Program-made: the position numbers and the translations under genes
Shown: in pieces, positions 4,962-5,089 of the stretch
Position numbering within the stretch: position 1 is the first letter of the stretch
Layout of the letters: every line of letters starts with the position of its first letter
Assembly (NCBI GenBank): GCA_016210285.1
Contig: JACQUN010000001.1
Location: forward strand, 1 to 5,089
DNA: 5,089 nucleotides
Source: Chloroflexota bacterium
GTDB taxonomy: Bacteria > Chloroflexota > Dehalococcoidia > UBA1127 > JACQUN01
Direction of reading: 5' to 3'
Notes under the pieces: generated by a model
Told to the model about the DNA's origin: nothing
Databases searched by the model: none
What the model saw: the letters and a program-made list of their open reading frames with translations, nothing else

Positions 4962-5089
4962 GGCTGGCCTCCCCCTCCCAGCCGCTCCGCCAGGCGCTTC
5001 TCCAACTCTGCGATGGGCACCCGCGCCTGCTCCATGCTGTCCCGCTGGCGGATGGTGGCCTGCTTGTCCTCCAGGGACTGGAAGTCCAC
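4958..5089 (-). CDS. glyS: Glycyl-tRNA synthetase, C-terminal end only (cut by the window)
   Basis: The minus strand reads open from the window edge for 43 codons to TGA at 4960-4958. The sequence LEDKQATIRQRDSMEQARVP (6-25) followed by IAELEKRLAERL (26-37) fits the end of the anticodon-binding domain of single-chain (alpha2-type) glycyl-tRNA synthetases. There a D-x-x-T-V/I-x-x-R-D-x-M-x-Q-x-R-V-P-I stretch closes the protein. The enzyme charges tRNA-Gly with glycine in the cytoplasm. The last residues, LGGGGQP, look non-conserved. The stop overlaps the HEPN start by four bases. A decayed copy of this same tail lies about 844 bases downstream, so the present end may have been supplied by an inserted element. 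The catalytic part lies outside the window, so the call rests on the tail alone. Confidence 0.75.
   Translation of the reverse strand: MDFQSLEDKQATIRQRDSMEQARVPIAELEKRLAERLGGGGQP

Overview
This window is from a high-GC bacterium. It is a compact, one-directional run of genes, all on the minus strand, so transcription runs from position 5089 towards position 1. A single-chain-type glycyl-tRNA synthetase tail, a compact SbcD/Mre11 nuclease and crowded overlapping genes would suit a Chloroflexota-like or similar environmental bacterium. That placement is a weak inference, because no rRNA or other marker is present.

Layout in transcription order: (1) the last 43 codons of a glycyl-tRNA synthetase gene (5089-4958); (2) a HEPN-domain gene whose ATG overlaps the synthetase stop by 4 nt (4961-4572); (3) a minimal nucleotidyltransferase (MNT) gene with an intact GSX10DXD motif, overlapping the HEPN gene (4615-4247). 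Together these last two are a HEPN/MNT toxin-antitoxin type pair. (4) A decayed, frameshifted second copy of the synthetase 3' end (about 4198-4108). (5) A 419-residue DUF262 (DGQQR) plus HNH nuclease fusion of the GmrSD/type IV restriction type (4031-2772). (6) A 131-residue protein of unknown function with one CxxCxGxG zinc-ribbon-like motif (2659-2264). (7) A winged-helix-like antitoxin with the acidic tail usual for MazF/PemK partners (2152-1730). (8) A PemK/MazF-like toxin (1743-1399). (9) An SbcD/Mre11 phosphoesterase (1399-101) whose start overlaps the toxin stop by one base. (10) A roughly 98-bp inverted-repeat element at the window edge, directly after the Mre11 stop.

The window looks like a small defence/toxin-antitoxin island lodged between a housekeeping gene (glyS) and a DNA-repair nuclease gene. 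Base composition changes sharply. Single 60-base lines counted by hand give 73% G+C in the Mre11 gene (1261-1320) but 45% and 43% in the DUF262-HNH gene (3121-3180 and 3481-3540), so genes 5 and 6 look recently acquired. The most notable signal is that the HEPN/MNT pair lies between two copies of the glyS 3' end. The right-hand copy is in frame and serves the synthetase. The left-hand copy carries two single-base frameshifts. This is what an insertion into the end of a housekeeping gene, with the original tail displaced, would leave behind.

Possible joint working (inference): the HEPN RNase with its MNT partner, and the PemK toxin with its antitoxin, are two separate RNA-targeting abortive-type modules. 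DUF262-HNH is a DNA-targeting restriction-type nuclease, and SbcD/Mre11 processes DNA ends. No SbcC/Rad50 partner is visible; it could lie beyond the left edge or have been lost.
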